Assembly (NCBI GenBank): GCA_023390395.1
Contig: JAEWCY010000227.1
Location: 1 to 36,912, forward strand
Direction: 5' to 3'
Source of the DNA: Pseudomonadota bacterium
GTDB lineage: Bacteria; Desulfobacterota; Desulfovibrionia; Desulfovibrionales; Desulfovibrionaceae
DNA length: 36,912 nt
Part shown: piece after piece, positions 8,042 through 18,907 of the stretch
Position numbering within the stretch: the first letter of the stretch is position 1
How the letters are laid out: each line of letters opens with the position of its first letter
The notes under the pieces: generated by a model
The model's database searches: none
Seen by the model: only the letters and a program-made list of their open reading frames with translations
Told to the model about the DNA's origin: nothing
Made by a program: the position numbers and the translations under genes

Positions 8042-8692
8042 TCAGGCCTTGGGATAGCCCACGGTCTGGGCAAGCGTGACCCGCCGCCCGGCCGGCAGCC
8101 CCATGGCCTTGGCCAGGGCCGCGCCGTCGAAGTTGGCCCGCACCACCGTGGCCAGGCCCATGGCCGCGCAGTAGAGGTAGACGTTCTGGCCGATGAAGCC
8201 CGTATCCGCGCCGGCGAAGAAGGCCTTCTCCTCCGGCGTGGAGCCCGCCGCCTTGGCCATGTCGGCCACGTAGACCAGATTGACCGGGGCCGTGGCCGCG
8301 AAGGCCTGCTTGCCCGTGGCCGCGCGCAGGTCGGCCTCGGACAGGCGCTCGAGCAGGTGGTCCTTGGGCTCGTAGCGGAACAGCCCGTCGGCCTTGGTCA
8401 CGTAGACGTCGATCTCCTGGCGGTTCATGGCGGTCGGCGCGGTGTGCTTGCCGGCCTCGGGCCGGTTGACGCCGTTGGCCGCCCACAAGAGCCCGGACAG
8501 CACCTCGTCCGGCAGCGGCCGGGCATCGAAGTCGCGCCGGGTCTGCCGGTTCCTGAGCGCCTCCTCCAGGGTCTTGGCCCCGGGCAGGGCCGGCGGAGGA
8601 AGGGCCGCCCCGCTCGCCGCCCGGCCGTGCCCCGGCGCGGCCAGCCCCGCCGCCAGCACGCCGGCGGCCACCAGAAAATGCCTTCGGTCCAT
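8042..8692 (-). CDS. Tat-exported nitroreductase-family protein
   Basis: The 216-residue protein starts at ATG 8692, with AGGAGG 8 bases upstream. The N-terminus MDRRHFLVAAGVLAAGLAAP is a twin-arginine signal (RRxFL) followed by a hydrophobic stretch. The mature part is a short nitroreductase fold: RQTRRDFDARPLPDEVLSGLLWAANGVN-type opening, TAMNRQEIDVYV, GLFRYEPKDHLLERL and FIGQNVYLYCAAMGLATVV. The family binds FMN and reduces nitro, quinone or other compounds with NAD(P)H. Export after folding by Tat is consistent with a bound flavin, but the electron donor in the periplasm is unclear. It is divergent from the hybrid kinase gene over about 120 bases. Confidence 0.85.
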   Translation of the reverse strand: MDRRHFLVAAGVLAAGLAAPGHGRAASGAALPPPALPGAKTLEEALRNRQTRRDFDARPLPDEVLSGLLWAANGVNRPEAGKHTAPTAMNRQEIDVYVTKADGLFRYEPKDHLLERLSEADLRAATGKQAFAATAPVNLVYVADMAKAAGSTPEEKAFFAGADTGFIGQNVYLYCAAMGLATVVRANFDGAALAKAMGLPAGRRVTLAQTVGYPKA

Positions 8693-8815
8693 AGGGAAAC
8701 CTCCTGGAACGCCATGCGTTCGCGGCCCCCTCATACTGGGGCCGGGCGACCCGGGCAAGAGAGGCACCGGCAGGAAACCGACCCTTGCCGCCCGGGAGGA
8801 AAAGGGTCATATACA

Positions 8816-11377
<2,562 letters not shown>

Positions 11378-11456
11378 TTCCGGCCGACCCGTGCGCTGCA
11401 CGCTTCTTGCAATCCCTTTTTCCGCTCCCCTGCCGCGCTGGGGAGCGGAGACCGCC

Positions 11457-11915
11457 ATGGGCAGCCCCGGACTGGACAGAACCGCCGCCTTCGCCTCGGG
11501 CCTTCTGCTCGTGGCCTGGATCGGCGGCGGATGCGGCGCGGCGGCCTACAAGGCCGTCTACTGGCTCCTCTTCGACGCCTGGCCGGAAACCGCCCTCTAT
11601 GGTCTGGTCCCCGCGCCCGCCGTGCGCTGGGTCCTGGCCCTGCCGCGCGAGGACCCCCTGTCCCGGCTCCTTTCCGGAGCGCTCTCCACCGACCTTTTGA
11701 CCTACATCCTCGTCGCGCCGCCGCTCCTGCTCGCTCCCTGCCTGGGCTGGCTGCTGGCCCGCCGGGGACCCGAGCCGACCTGGCGCGCGGCCATGCGGCC
11801 CTTTTCCCCTTCCGGCCGGCCGGGAGACCCCAAGCGCCCGGGCCTGGACTTCTTCCGGCGCGACCGTGGATTCTCCGACTCCGGAAACGGGGACAAATCC
11901 ATGAAATGTGGATAG
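11457..11915 (+). CDS. Small hypothetical membrane protein
   Basis: This 152-residue protein starts at ATG 11457, with GGAG 6 bases upstream. It has two hydrophobic segments (around residues 12-40 and 78-102) and a polar Arg/Pro/Gly-rich C-terminus ending DSGNGDKSMKCG. I recognise no family. It lies 79 bases after the hybrid kinase gene on the same strand and could be cotranscribed. A hairpin (CGCTCCCC 11423-11430 with GGGGAGCG 11440-11447) reaches the ribosome-binding site and might influence translation. Confidence 0.55.
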   Translation: MGSPGLDRTAAFASGLLLVAWIGGGCGAAAYKAVYWLLFDAWPETALYGLVPAPAVRWVLALPREDPLSRLLSGALSTDLLTYILVAPPLLLAPCLGWLLARRGPEPTWRAAMRPFSPSGRPGDPKRPGLDFFRRDRGFSDSGNGDKSMKCG

Positions 11916-12066
11916 CGCGGCCGACGAGCCTTCGAAACCGGCTCCGCATCGCCTAAAAAGTATTCCCTTTCCTGTTCATTTCCTCCGCCGGCTGTGCTAG
12001 CTGGAGAGAACCCCCGTCCTTTGCCGTACGAATGGGACGCCACACCATTGACCAACGGAGCCGCCC

Positions 12067-14121
12067 ATGTCGCTTCGCATCAAGGTTCTCGCCCCTACGG
12101 TCGCTCTCGTCCTGCTCATGGCCGCCCTGTTTGCGGCCACCTGGCACATCGAGCGCGAACAGCGCCATGACGGCCTCGTCGTCAACATCGCCGGGCGGCA
12201 GCGCATGCTGTCCCAGAAGATGGCCAAGGAAGCCTTGCTGGCCGGCCAGTTCGCCGCCGCCGGCAAGAACGATCCCGGCCTGACGCGCAAGCTCGATGCC
12301 TCCATCGCGGTCTTCGCCTCCACCCTCGAAGCCCTGCGCGCCGGCGGCCAGGCCCCCACGACCCTCGACCCCCAGGGTCCCCGGGCCACCCTGCCCTTCC
12401 CCACCAAGGACGTGGCGGCCCAGCTCAACGCCGTCTACGATCTCTGGCGGCCCTACGAGGCGCAGATCCGGGCCGCGGCCGCGCGCCAGGCCGACCAGGA
12501 CGGCCTGGCGCTGCTGACGGCCAGCGAGGGGGTCAACGCGGCCATGGACAAGGCCGTGGGCATGCTGCAACAGGAATCGGAGGGCCGGGCGGCGGCGCTG
12601 CTCGTCGTCCAGGGCGTGTTCCTGGGCATCGCCGCGCTGCTGGGGCTGGCCGCCTTCGTGGCCCTGCGCCGCACGGTGCTCGCGCCGCTGTCCCGGTGCA
12701 TCGCCTTCGCCGAAGAGGTGGCGGCGGGCGACTTCCGGGCGCGCTTTTCCGGCGACATCGACGGCGAACTCGGCCGGCTCAAGGACTCCCTGGAGCGCAT
12801 GCTGGCCGGCATCAGGGACAAGTTCAGCTTCGGCGAGGGCGTGGTCGCGGCCATCGCCGACACCGCCCCCTTCGCCATCCTGGACGCGGCGGGCAAGATC
12901 AGCCACGTCAACACGCTCTTTCTGGACCTGATGGGACGTCCCGGCCGGCCCGAGGATTATGTCGGCATGACCCCGGGCGAAGTCATCTACGGCGATCCCG
13001 CCCACGAGACCCGCACCCAGCGGGCGGCCAGGACTCGCCAGGCATTCCACGGCGACATCGAAGTCGCGCTGCCGACCGGCGCCGCCAAGACCATCCGCGT
13101 GTCGGCCACGCCCCTCGCCGCCGAAGACGGCCGGCCCCTTGGCCTGTTCGGCTTCTACACCGACCTGACGAGCGACCGGCGGATGCGCGAGGAGATCGAC
13201 CGCCAGCGGGCCAACCTCCTGGCCCTGGGCCGACAGGCCGAGGAAGTGGCCAAGGCCGTGGCCGACGCCACGAGCGAACTGTCCGGGGTGGTCACCAAGG
13301 CCTCGCGCGGAGCCCAGTTCCAGACCGGCAAGCTCGCCGCCTCGGGCGACGCCATGGCCGACATGGACGCCCAGGCCCGAGAGATGTCGGGCAAGGCCCG
13401 GGAAGTGGCCGAGGACGCCGCCTCGGCCATGGACACGGCCCGCCGGGGCGACGCCGCCGTCTCGGAGGTGTCCTCGTCCATCACCCGCATCAACGCCCTG
13501 TCCCAGGAACTGCGCCGGGGCATGGAGGAACTCGGCGGCCAGGCCCGCGAGATCGGGGCCATCACCACGGTCATTTCCGACATCGCCGACCAGACGAACC
13601 TGCTGGCCTTAAACGCCGCCATCGAGGCGGCCCGGGCCGGAGAGGCCGGGCGCGGCTTCGCCGTGGTCGCCGACGAGGTGCGAAAGCTCGCCGAAAAGAC
13701 CATGAACGCCACCCGGGACGTGGCTTCGGCCGTCACGGCCATCCAGAACGGCATCGGCCGCAGCATCGCCTCCACCCAGGAATCCGGCCAGGCCGTGGAA
13801 GGCCTGACCGAACTCGCCGGCCATTCCGGCCAGTCGCTGTCCGCCATCGTGGCCATCGTCTCCCGCACGGCCGAACGCGTGGCCTCCATGACCTCCCTGG
13901 CCGACGAGGTGGCGCAACGGGGCCTCGGCATCAGTCAAAACCTCACGAGCATCCGCGACATCTCCGACGAGACGGTCTCGGGCATGCGCCAGGCCGCGGA
14001 CGCCGTCTCCGACCTCACCCGGCGCACGGGCGAGCTCGAGGCCCTCATCGAGTGCCTGCGGGGCGGGCACGAGGCCGAGTGCGACGTGCCCCGGGCCGTG
14101 GCGCAAAGGCGGCAGCCCTGA
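12067..14121 (+). CDS. Methyl-accepting chemotaxis protein, PilJ-N type sensor plus PAS
   Basis: The 684-residue receptor starts at ATG 12067, with CGGAG 6 bases upstream. It has TM1 at about residues 7-26 and a periplasmic all-helical domain with NIAGRQRMLSQKMAKEAL, the hallmark of PilJ/NarX-like type IV pili methyl-accepting N-terminal domains. TM2 is at about 178-200, followed by HAMP and a cytoplasmic PAS domain (about 258-375, FAILDAAGKISHVNTLF). The signalling hairpin has the canonical tip NAAIEAARAGEAGRGFAVV around residue 515. NarX-like domains can bind nitrate or related ligands, but the ligand here is unknown. Having both a periplasmic and a PAS input implies two signals. No che genes lie in the window, so it must couple to a distant chemotaxis system. 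Confidence 0.9.
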   Translation: MSLRIKVLAPTVALVLLMAALFAATWHIEREQRHDGLVVNIAGRQRMLSQKMAKEALLAGQFAAAGKNDPGLTRKLDASIAVFASTLEALRAGGQAPTTLDPQGPRATLPFPTKDVAAQLNAVYDLWRPYEAQIRAAAARQADQDGLALLTASEGVNAAMDKAVGMLQQESEGRAAALLVVQGVFLGIAALLGLAAFVALRRTVLAPLSRCIAFAEEVAAGDFRARFSGDIDGELGRLKDSLERMLAGIRDKFSFGEGVVAAIADTAPFAILDAAGKISHVNTLFLDLMGRPGRPEDYVGMTPGEVIYGDPAHETRTQRAARTRQAFHGDIEVALPTGAAKTIRVSATPLAAEDGRPLGLFGFYTDLTSDRRMREEIDRQRANLLALGRQAEEVAKAVADATSELSGVVTKASRGAQFQTGKLAASGDAMADMDAQAREMSGKAREVAEDAASAMDTARRGDAAVSEVSSSITRINALSQELRRGMEELGGQAREIGAITTVISDIADQTNLLALNAAIEAARAGEAGRGFAVVADEVRKLAEKTMNATRDVASAVTAIQNGIGRSIASTQESGQAVEGLTELAGHSGQSLSAIVAIVSRTAERVASMTSLADEVAQRGLGISQNLTSIRDISDETVSGMRQAADAVSDLTRRTGELEALIECLRGGHEAECDVPRAVAQRRQP

Positions 14122-14223
14122 TCCGCCGCCCGGTCCCGGTTGACACGAGGGGCGTGTTTGCAGCATGCCTGTTCTCCGGCTTTTTTCGCCGGACTTCGCG
14201 ACGCCCGACGCAAGGAGTTTCGC

Positions 14224-14898
14224 ATGCTGCCCCCCTCGTTGCGCTTTCTCGGCCCCAGACGCCAGGACTACCTGCCGGGCCTGCTCGACCACTACCGCCC
14301 CGTGGCCCGGGGCATGGCCCTTTTGCACGAGGCCCTCAAGCACGCCCTGGAAAAGCGGCCGGACAAGGGCTTCCGGGTGCTCGTCAGCGAAACCGACATC
14401 CTGGAGGCCGAGGCCGACAAGGTCAAACGCCGCATCCGCAACCACCTGCCGCCGGCCTTTCTCATGGTGGTGGACCGCACGCTCTTCCTCGACTACACGC
14501 GACGCCAGGACAACATCCTCGACGCCGTGCAGGAGGCCGTCACCTGGCTGCACCTGGCCCCCTTCGACGCCCCGGCCCCCCTGGCCCAGGCCATGCTCGT
14601 CAGCGTGGAAGAGGCGGCCGCGACGGTCGCCCTGCTCCAGACGGCCCTGGCCGGCGCGGTGGAGTTCATCCTCCACGGCCGGGGAGACCGCGGCACGGTC
14701 AAGGGACGCATGCAGGACATCCGCGCCCAGCACCTCAAGGTGGTCAAGGCCAAGCGCGGCCTCATCGCCGCGGCCTACGCCTCGGGCATCGAGTTCGGCC
14801 GCGTCTACCAGATCATCCGGTTCGTGGAATACGTCTACCGGGCCAGCCACAACGCCGAAGGCTGCGCCGACATCCTGCGGGCCATGATGGCGCGCTGA
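14224..14898 (+). CDS. DUF47 (PhoU-like) family protein without adjacent PiT transporter
   Basis: This 224-residue soluble helical protein starts at ATG 14224, with AAGGAG 7 bases upstream. It matches the DUF47/TIGR00153 PhoU-like family: ETDILEAEADKVKRRIRNHL, then VDRTLFLDYTRRQDNILDAV, where acidic metal-binding motifs are expected, and a C-terminal helix pair. Members usually sit beside PiT phosphate transporters. Here the neighbours are a chemoreceptor (102 bases upstream) and PerR (79 bases downstream). A second DUF47 gene at 23369 does sit beside PiT. A role in phosphate or divalent-metal control is inferred from the family only. Confidence 0.8.
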   Translation: MLPPSLRFLGPRRQDYLPGLLDHYRPVARGMALLHEALKHALEKRPDKGFRVLVSETDILEAEADKVKRRIRNHLPPAFLMVVDRTLFLDYTRRQDNILDAVQEAVTWLHLAPFDAPAPLAQAMLVSVEEAAATVALLQTALAGAVEFILHGRGDRGTVKGRMQDIRAQHLKVVKAKRGLIAAAYASGIEFGRVYQIIRFVEYVYRASHNAEGCADILRAMMAR

Positions 14899-14918
14899 GC
14901 CGCCCCAGGAAGACCGCC

Positions 14919-14966
14919 ATGACCGCCCGCGACGCCGCCGCTCCCCGAGCCGCCGGAACCCCATAA
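14919..14966 (+). CDS. Possible 15-residue leader ORF before perR
   Basis: MTARDAAAPRAAGTP is preceded by AGGA at 9-base spacing and ends TAA 11 bases before the PerR start; the stop runs into the AAAGG that serves perR. It could be a chance ORF or a coupling peptide between the DUF47 and PerR genes. Nothing else supports it. Confidence 0.2.
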   Translation: MTARDAAAPRAAGTP

Positions 14967-14977
14967 AGGCCGCGCCC

Positions 14978-15424
14978 ATGAACGCCCCTTCCACCCGCCT
15001 CGACGCCGTGCTCGACCGTCTGCGGCGCGCCGGACGGCGCATCTCGCCCCAGCGCCTGGCCATCCTGCGCGTGCTGGTGGAAAGCCCGGACCATCCCACG
15101 GCCGAGGCCGTCCACCGCCGCCTGCTGCCCGAACACCCGGACATGAGCCTGGCCACGGTCTACAAGACCATCGCCGCCCTCAAGGAATGCGACGAGATCC
15201 TGGAACTCCAGTTCAGCGGCCAGGACAACCGCTACGACGCCAAGAGCCCGACCCCGCACCCCCACTGCATCTGCCTGGCCTGCGGGGCCATCGTCGACCC
15301 GCCGGCCGCCGGCCTCGAGGAGCTGACCCGGTCCCTGGCCCGGGCCAGCGGCTACGCCATCAGCTCGCACCGGCTGGATTTCTACGGCCTGTGCCCGGCC
15401 TGCCAAGCCAAGCAGCAAAAATAA
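14978..15424 (+). CDS. perR: PerR, peroxide-sensing Fur-family repressor
   Basis: The 148-residue Fur-family protein has an N-terminal winged helix (ISPQRLAILRVL, then MSLATVYKTIAALKE) and a dimerisation domain. All five PerR regulatory metal ligands are visible: His39, Asp87, His94, His96 and Asp107. The structural zinc cysteines are C99xxC102 and C139xxC142. The Asp at position 107 (IVD) is the residue that separates PerR from Fur, which has Glu there. The tail HRLDFYGLCPACQAK closely follows Gram-positive PerR. The start has AAAGG 8 bases upstream. Catalase lies 199 bases downstream behind a Fur/PerR-like operator, which supports peroxide-responsive repression by Fe/His oxidation. Confidence 0.9.
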   Translation: MNAPSTRLDAVLDRLRRAGRRISPQRLAILRVLVESPDHPTAEAVHRRLLPEHPDMSLATVYKTIAALKECDEILELQFSGQDNRYDAKSPTPHPHCICLACGAIVDPPAAGLEELTRSLARASGYAISSHRLDFYGLCPACQAKQQK

Positions 15425-15490
15425 CCGTCCCCACGCCCTCCCACGCGCGCCCCGGTTATCCCGGCAATCCCTTCGCCCGCGCCCTTGCGC

Positions 15491-15520
15491 CGACCTTGCC
15501 GGGGTCGCGATCCTTTTTTT
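15491..15520 (+). terminator. Probable perR terminator
   Basis: A short stem CGACC/GGTCG around TTGCCGG is followed six bases later by seven T. The stem is weak for this GC content, so the call is tentative. It would separate perR from the katA promoter. Confidence 0.4.
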
Positions 15521-15530
15521 CACTTTTCCG

Positions 15531-15559
15531 TTGCCATGCCCATGCACTTCTTGTAGATA
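15531..15559 (+). promoter_or_regulatory. Candidate sigma-70 promoter of katA
   Basis: A -35-like TTGCCA (15531-15536) is 17 bases from a -10-like TAGATA (15554-15559). The -35 is good and the -10 modest. The -10 overlaps the PerR-type operator, the usual layout for repression. Confidence 0.45.
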
Positions 15560-15569
15560 ACGATTATCC
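15555..15569 (+). promoter_or_regulatory. PerR/Fur-box operator of katA
   Basis: AGATAACGATTATCC matches the 7-1-7 Fur/PerR box TGATAATnATTATCA at 11 of 14 defined positions, with perfect GATAA...TTATC arms. It lies about 55 bases before the catalase start and overlaps the candidate -10. PerR is encoded immediately upstream. Confidence 0.7.
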
Positions 15570-15623
15570 GTAAAAACCACCGCCAAGGGCGGCAACAGGC
15601 CCGAGTGGCCAGGGAGACGTAAC

Positions 15624-17132
15624 ATGCCCGAAAAAAAGACCATGACCACGGGATTCGGCGCGCCTGTCGGCAACGACCTCAACACCGTCACGGCCGGCCC
15701 GCGCGGCCCGGCGCTCATGCAGGACGTGCACCTGCTGGAAAAAATGGCCCATTTCGACCGCGAGCGCATTCCCGAGCGCGTGGTCCACGCCAAGGGCGCC
15801 GGCGCGTACGGCTATTTCGAGGTCACGGCCGACGTGACCCGCTACACCAAAGCCAAATTTCTCTCTTCGGTGGGCAAGCGCACCGAGGTCTTCGCCCGCT
15901 TCTCCACGGTCGGCGGCGAGCGCGGCTCGGCCGACAGCGCCCGCGACCCGCGCGGCTTCGCGCTCAAGTTCTACACCGAGGACGGCAACTACGACATGGT
16001 CGGCAACAACACGCCGGTCTTTTTTATCCGCGATCCGCTGAAGTTTCCGGACTTCATCCACACCCAGAAGCGCAATCCCCGGACCAACCTGAAAGACGCC
16101 GACATGTTCTGGGACTTCCTGTCGCTCACCCCCGAGTCCCTGCACCAGGTGACCGTGCTGTTCTCCGACCGGGGCACCCCCGACGGCTACCGCCACATGA
16201 ACGGCTACAGCAGCCACACCTACAAGTGGTACAACGCCGCCGGCGAATATTTCTGGGTGAAGTACCATTTCAAGACCGACCAGAAGATCCGGAACCTGAC
16301 CCGGCAGCAGTCCGAGGCCCTGGCCGGGAGCAATCCCGACCACGCGACCGAAGACCTCTTTCACGCCATCGCCTCGGGCAATCCGCCCTCCTGGACCCTG
16401 GAAATGCAGATCATGACCCCGGAGCAGGCCAAGGACTACCGCTTCGACATCTTCGACGTGACCAAGGTCTGGCCCCACGCCGACGTGCCGCCCATGGTCA
16501 TCGGCAAGATGGTGCTCGACCGCAACCCGGTCAACTACTTCGCCGAGGTGGAGCAGGCGGCGTTCAACCCCAGCAACCTCGTGCCCGGCATTTCCGTCTC
16601 CCCGGACAAGATGCTGCAAGGCCGGCTCTTCTCCTACCACGACACCCACCTGCACCGCCTGGGACCCAACTACCAGCTCATCCCGGTCAACGCGCCCAAG
16701 GCGGCCAAGGTCGCCAACTACCAGCGCGACGGCTTCATGCGCACCGACGACGGCGGCGGCGCGGGCCCCAACTACTGGCCCAACAGCTTCGACGGCCCAA
16801 GCCCTGACCCCGACGCCCTGGAACCGCATTTCCCCGTCGAGGGCGAGGCCGGACGCCACGTCTACACCCACCCCAACGACGACTTCTCCCAGCCCGGCGA
16901 GCTCTACAGGAAGGCCTTAAGCGACATGGACCGGGAGCACCTGGTCGGCAACATCGTGGATCACCTGAAAAACGCCCTGCCGCGCATCCAGAAGCGCCAG
17001 TGCGCGCTGTTTTTCAAGGCGGACAGGCAATGGGGCGAAGGCGTGGCCGCGGGACTGGGCCTCGACATCGCCGAAATCGCCAAGCTCGCCGACATGACCC
17101 AGGAGGAACGCGTAGCCGCCACGGCGGCGTGA
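15624..17132 (+). CDS. katA: Monofunctional haem catalase, clade 3
   Basis: The 502-residue enzyme converts hydrogen peroxide to water and oxygen. The catalytic His55 is in FDRERIPERVVHAKGAGAYG; the distal Asn lies in VGNNTPVFFIRD. The haem-ligand Tyr338 lies in RLFSYHDTHLHRLGPNY, with the proximal Arg four residues before it. The length fits small-subunit (clade 3, KatA-like) catalases, and there is no signal peptide, so it is cytoplasmic. The start ATG has AGGGAG 7 bases upstream. Regulation by the adjacent PerR is indicated by the operator at 15555. A 13-base hairpin (CCGCC-AAG-GGCGG, 15580-15592) lies in the leader. Catalase is consistent with survival of oxygen exposure by an anaerobe. 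Confidence 0.97.
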   Translation: MPEKKTMTTGFGAPVGNDLNTVTAGPRGPALMQDVHLLEKMAHFDRERIPERVVHAKGAGAYGYFEVTADVTRYTKAKFLSSVGKRTEVFARFSTVGGERGSADSARDPRGFALKFYTEDGNYDMVGNNTPVFFIRDPLKFPDFIHTQKRNPRTNLKDADMFWDFLSLTPESLHQVTVLFSDRGTPDGYRHMNGYSSHTYKWYNAAGEYFWVKYHFKTDQKIRNLTRQQSEALAGSNPDHATEDLFHAIASGNPPSWTLEMQIMTPEQAKDYRFDIFDVTKVWPHADVPPMVIGKMVLDRNPVNYFAEVEQAAFNPSNLVPGISVSPDKMLQGRLFSYHDTHLHRLGPNYQLIPVNAPKAAKVANYQRDGFMRTDDGGGAGPNYWPNSFDGPSPDPDALEPHFPVEGEAGRHVYTHPNDDFSQPGELYRKALSDMDREHLVGNIVDHLKNALPRIQKRQCALFFKADRQWGEGVAAGLGLDIAEIAKLADMTQEERVAATAA

Positions 17133-17135
17133 GGC

Positions 17136-17213
17136 AAGAGAGAGGAAGAGAGAAGAGGGAAGAAAGAAGAGGAAGATGCCTCCGGCGGCCAGGAGGGGGT
17201 GACCCCCTCCTGG
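17136..17213. repeat. Homopurine tract plus Desulfovibrio-type intergenic hairpin element
   Basis: Forty consecutive purines on the plus strand (17136-17175) begin three bases after the catalase stop. Then comes GATGCCTCCGGCGGCC and a perfect 11-bp hairpin, CCAGGAGGGGG-TGA-CCCCCTCCTGG (17189-17213). I recall this GATGCCTCCGGCGGCC-plus-hairpin arrangement as a recurring intergenic element in Desulfovibrio genomes. Copy number cannot be tested in this window. Confidence 0.55.
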
Positions 17214-17279
17214 ACCTCCCCAATGGGGCTGTGAAGAGGATGCTTCGCCATCGCGACATGGCATCGTGGAGAGATCGTG

Positions 17280-17313
17280 CGGGGGCGCGCCAACCGGCGC
17301 GCCCCCGTCTTTT
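17280..17313 (+). terminator. Intrinsic terminator after katA
   Basis: A perfect 12-bp stem (CGGGGGCGCGCC/GGCGCGCCCCCG) around AACC is followed by TCTTTT. It also sits just past the end of the convergent permease gene, but the minus side has no T-run. Confidence 0.8.
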
Positions 17314-17329
17314 CGAGGGCAGGCCGGGG

Positions 17330-18907
17330 CTAGGACTCGGTCTCGAAGGCGACCGCCCTGACGGTCTCGGCCGTGCGCAGCTTGCTGTGCTTGATGCCGT
17401 ACATGAAGTAGACGACCAGGCCGATGGCCATCCAGACGACCAGCCGCAGCCAGGTGTCCAGCGGCAGGCCGGCGGCCAGGTAGAGGCAGCTGAGGCAGCC
17501 CAGGATGGGCGTCAGGGGCATCAGCGGCGTCTTGAAGGGCCGCTCCAGCTCCGGCTGCTTGTAGCGCAGCACCAGCACGCCGGCGCAGACGATGGCGAAG
17601 GCGAACAGCGTGCCGATGGACACCAGCTCGCCCAGGATGCCGATGGGGAAGAAGCCCGACACCAGGGCCACGGCCAGCCCCGTCACGAGGGTGGTCATGA
17701 ACGGCGTGCCGAACTTGGGATGGATCTTGGAGAAACCGGGCGGCAGCAGGCCGTCCTTGGACATGCTGAAGAAGATCCTGGGCTGACCCAGCAAGAAGAC
17801 CAGGATCACGGAGGTCAGGCCGGCGATGGCCCCGAGCTTCACCAGGATGGAGAGCCAGGGCATGCCCATGACGTCGATGGCCACGGCCACCGGGTCGGAC
17901 ACGTTGAGCTTGGTGTAGGGAGCCACGCCCGTGAGCACGAGCGACACCAGCACGTACAGGATGGTGCAGATGACCAGGGAACCGAGAATGCCGATGGGCA
18001 TGTCCCGCTGGGGATTCTTCGCCTCCTGGGCAGTGGTCGAGACGGCGTCGAAGCCGATGTAGGCGAAAAAGACCACGCCCGCCGCCCGGACGATGCCGGA
18101 CAGGCCGAAGTGGCCGAAGTCGCCGGTGTTTTGCGGAATGAACGGCAGCCAGTTGGCCGGGGTGACGAAGAAGACGCCGACGCCGATCACCAGCAGCACG
18201 ACCACGATCTTGAGGGCCACGATGCAGGAGTTGACCGTGGCCGACTCCTTGATGCCCCGGATCAGCACGCCGGTGAGCAGCAGCACGATCAGGCAGGCCG
18301 GCAGGTTGAACAGGGAGACGGCCTGGGGCAGGCCGGCCGCGTCGATGCCGGCCAGTTGCAGGTCCTTGGCGTAGGCCGACAGCTGGTACCAGCCCTCGGG
18401 CGTGGCCGCGTGCAGCTTGGCGAACACGGACTGGGACAGGTAGACCAGATGGGCCCCGGGCGCGTCCATGAGCTGGGGCGGTATGTGAATGCCCAGGCTC
18501 TTGAGGAAGCTGACCATGTACCCGGACCAGCCCACGGCGACCGTGGCGGCGCAGACCGAGTATTCGAGGATGAGGTCCCAGCCGATGAACCAGGCCAGGA
18601 GTTCGCCGAGGGTGGCGTAGGCGTAGGTGTAGGCGCTCCCGGCGATGGGGATCATGGAAGCGAATTCCGCGTAGCACAGCCCGGCGAAGCCGCAGCACAC
18701 GGCGGCCAGGGCGAAGGAGAGCACGACGCTCGGCCCGGCGTATTCCGCCGCCGCCTTGCCCGTGAGCACGAAGATGCCCGCGCCGATGACCGCGCCGATG
18801 CCGATGGCGGTCAGGTTCACGGGGCCGAGGGTTTTCTTGAAGCCGCTATGGGCCTTTGCCTCATGCTGCAACGCGCTGATGCTTTTTCTTCTCCACAGAG
18901 TGTCCAT
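17330..18907 (-). CDS. APC-superfamily amino acid permease (CAT/YfnA-like)
   Basis: This 525-residue integral membrane protein has at least 12 hydrophobic segments. TM1 carries GIGAVIGAGIFVLTGKAA, the unwound substrate-binding segment of APC transporters. FFAYIGFDAVSTTAQEAKNPQRD, in the TM6 region, is typical of the cationic amino acid transporter (CAT) group. KPLMPLTP-like and LYLAAGLPLDTW stretches near the end also fit. The start is ATG 18907, with GAAGGAA 6 bases upstream. It follows alanine dehydrogenase on the same strand after 372 bases, so alanine or another amino acid is a likely substrate. That is context, not sequence, evidence. Confidence 0.88.
   Translation of the reverse strand: MDTLWRRKSISALQHEAKAHSGFKKTLGPVNLTAIGIGAVIGAGIFVLTGKAAAEYAGPSVVLSFALAAVCCGFAGLCYAEFASMIPIAGSAYTYAYATLGELLAWFIGWDLILEYSVCAATVAVGWSGYMVSFLKSLGIHIPPQLMDAPGAHLVYLSQSVFAKLHAATPEGWYQLSAYAKDLQLAGIDAAGLPQAVSLFNLPACLIVLLLTGVLIRGIKESATVNSCIVALKIVVVLLVIGVGVFFVTPANWLPFIPQNTGDFGHFGLSGIVRAAGVVFFAYIGFDAVSTTAQEAKNPQRDMPIGILGSLVICTILYVLVSLVLTGVAPYTKLNVSDPVAVAIDVMGMPWLSILVKLGAIAGLTSVILVFLLGQPRIFFSMSKDGLLPPGFSKIHPKFGTPFMTTLVTGLAVALVSGFFPIGILGELVSIGTLFAFAIVCAGVLVLRYKQPELERPFKTPLMPLTPILGCLSCLYLAAGLPLDTWLRLVVWMAIGLVVYFMYGIKHSKLRTAETVRAVAFETES

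Noticed and set aside
14175..14193. TCCGGC-TTTTTTC-GCCGGA hairpin before the DUF47 gene as a terminator
   Set aside because: Six-base stem, no T-run after it, and it lies between probably cotranscribed genes.
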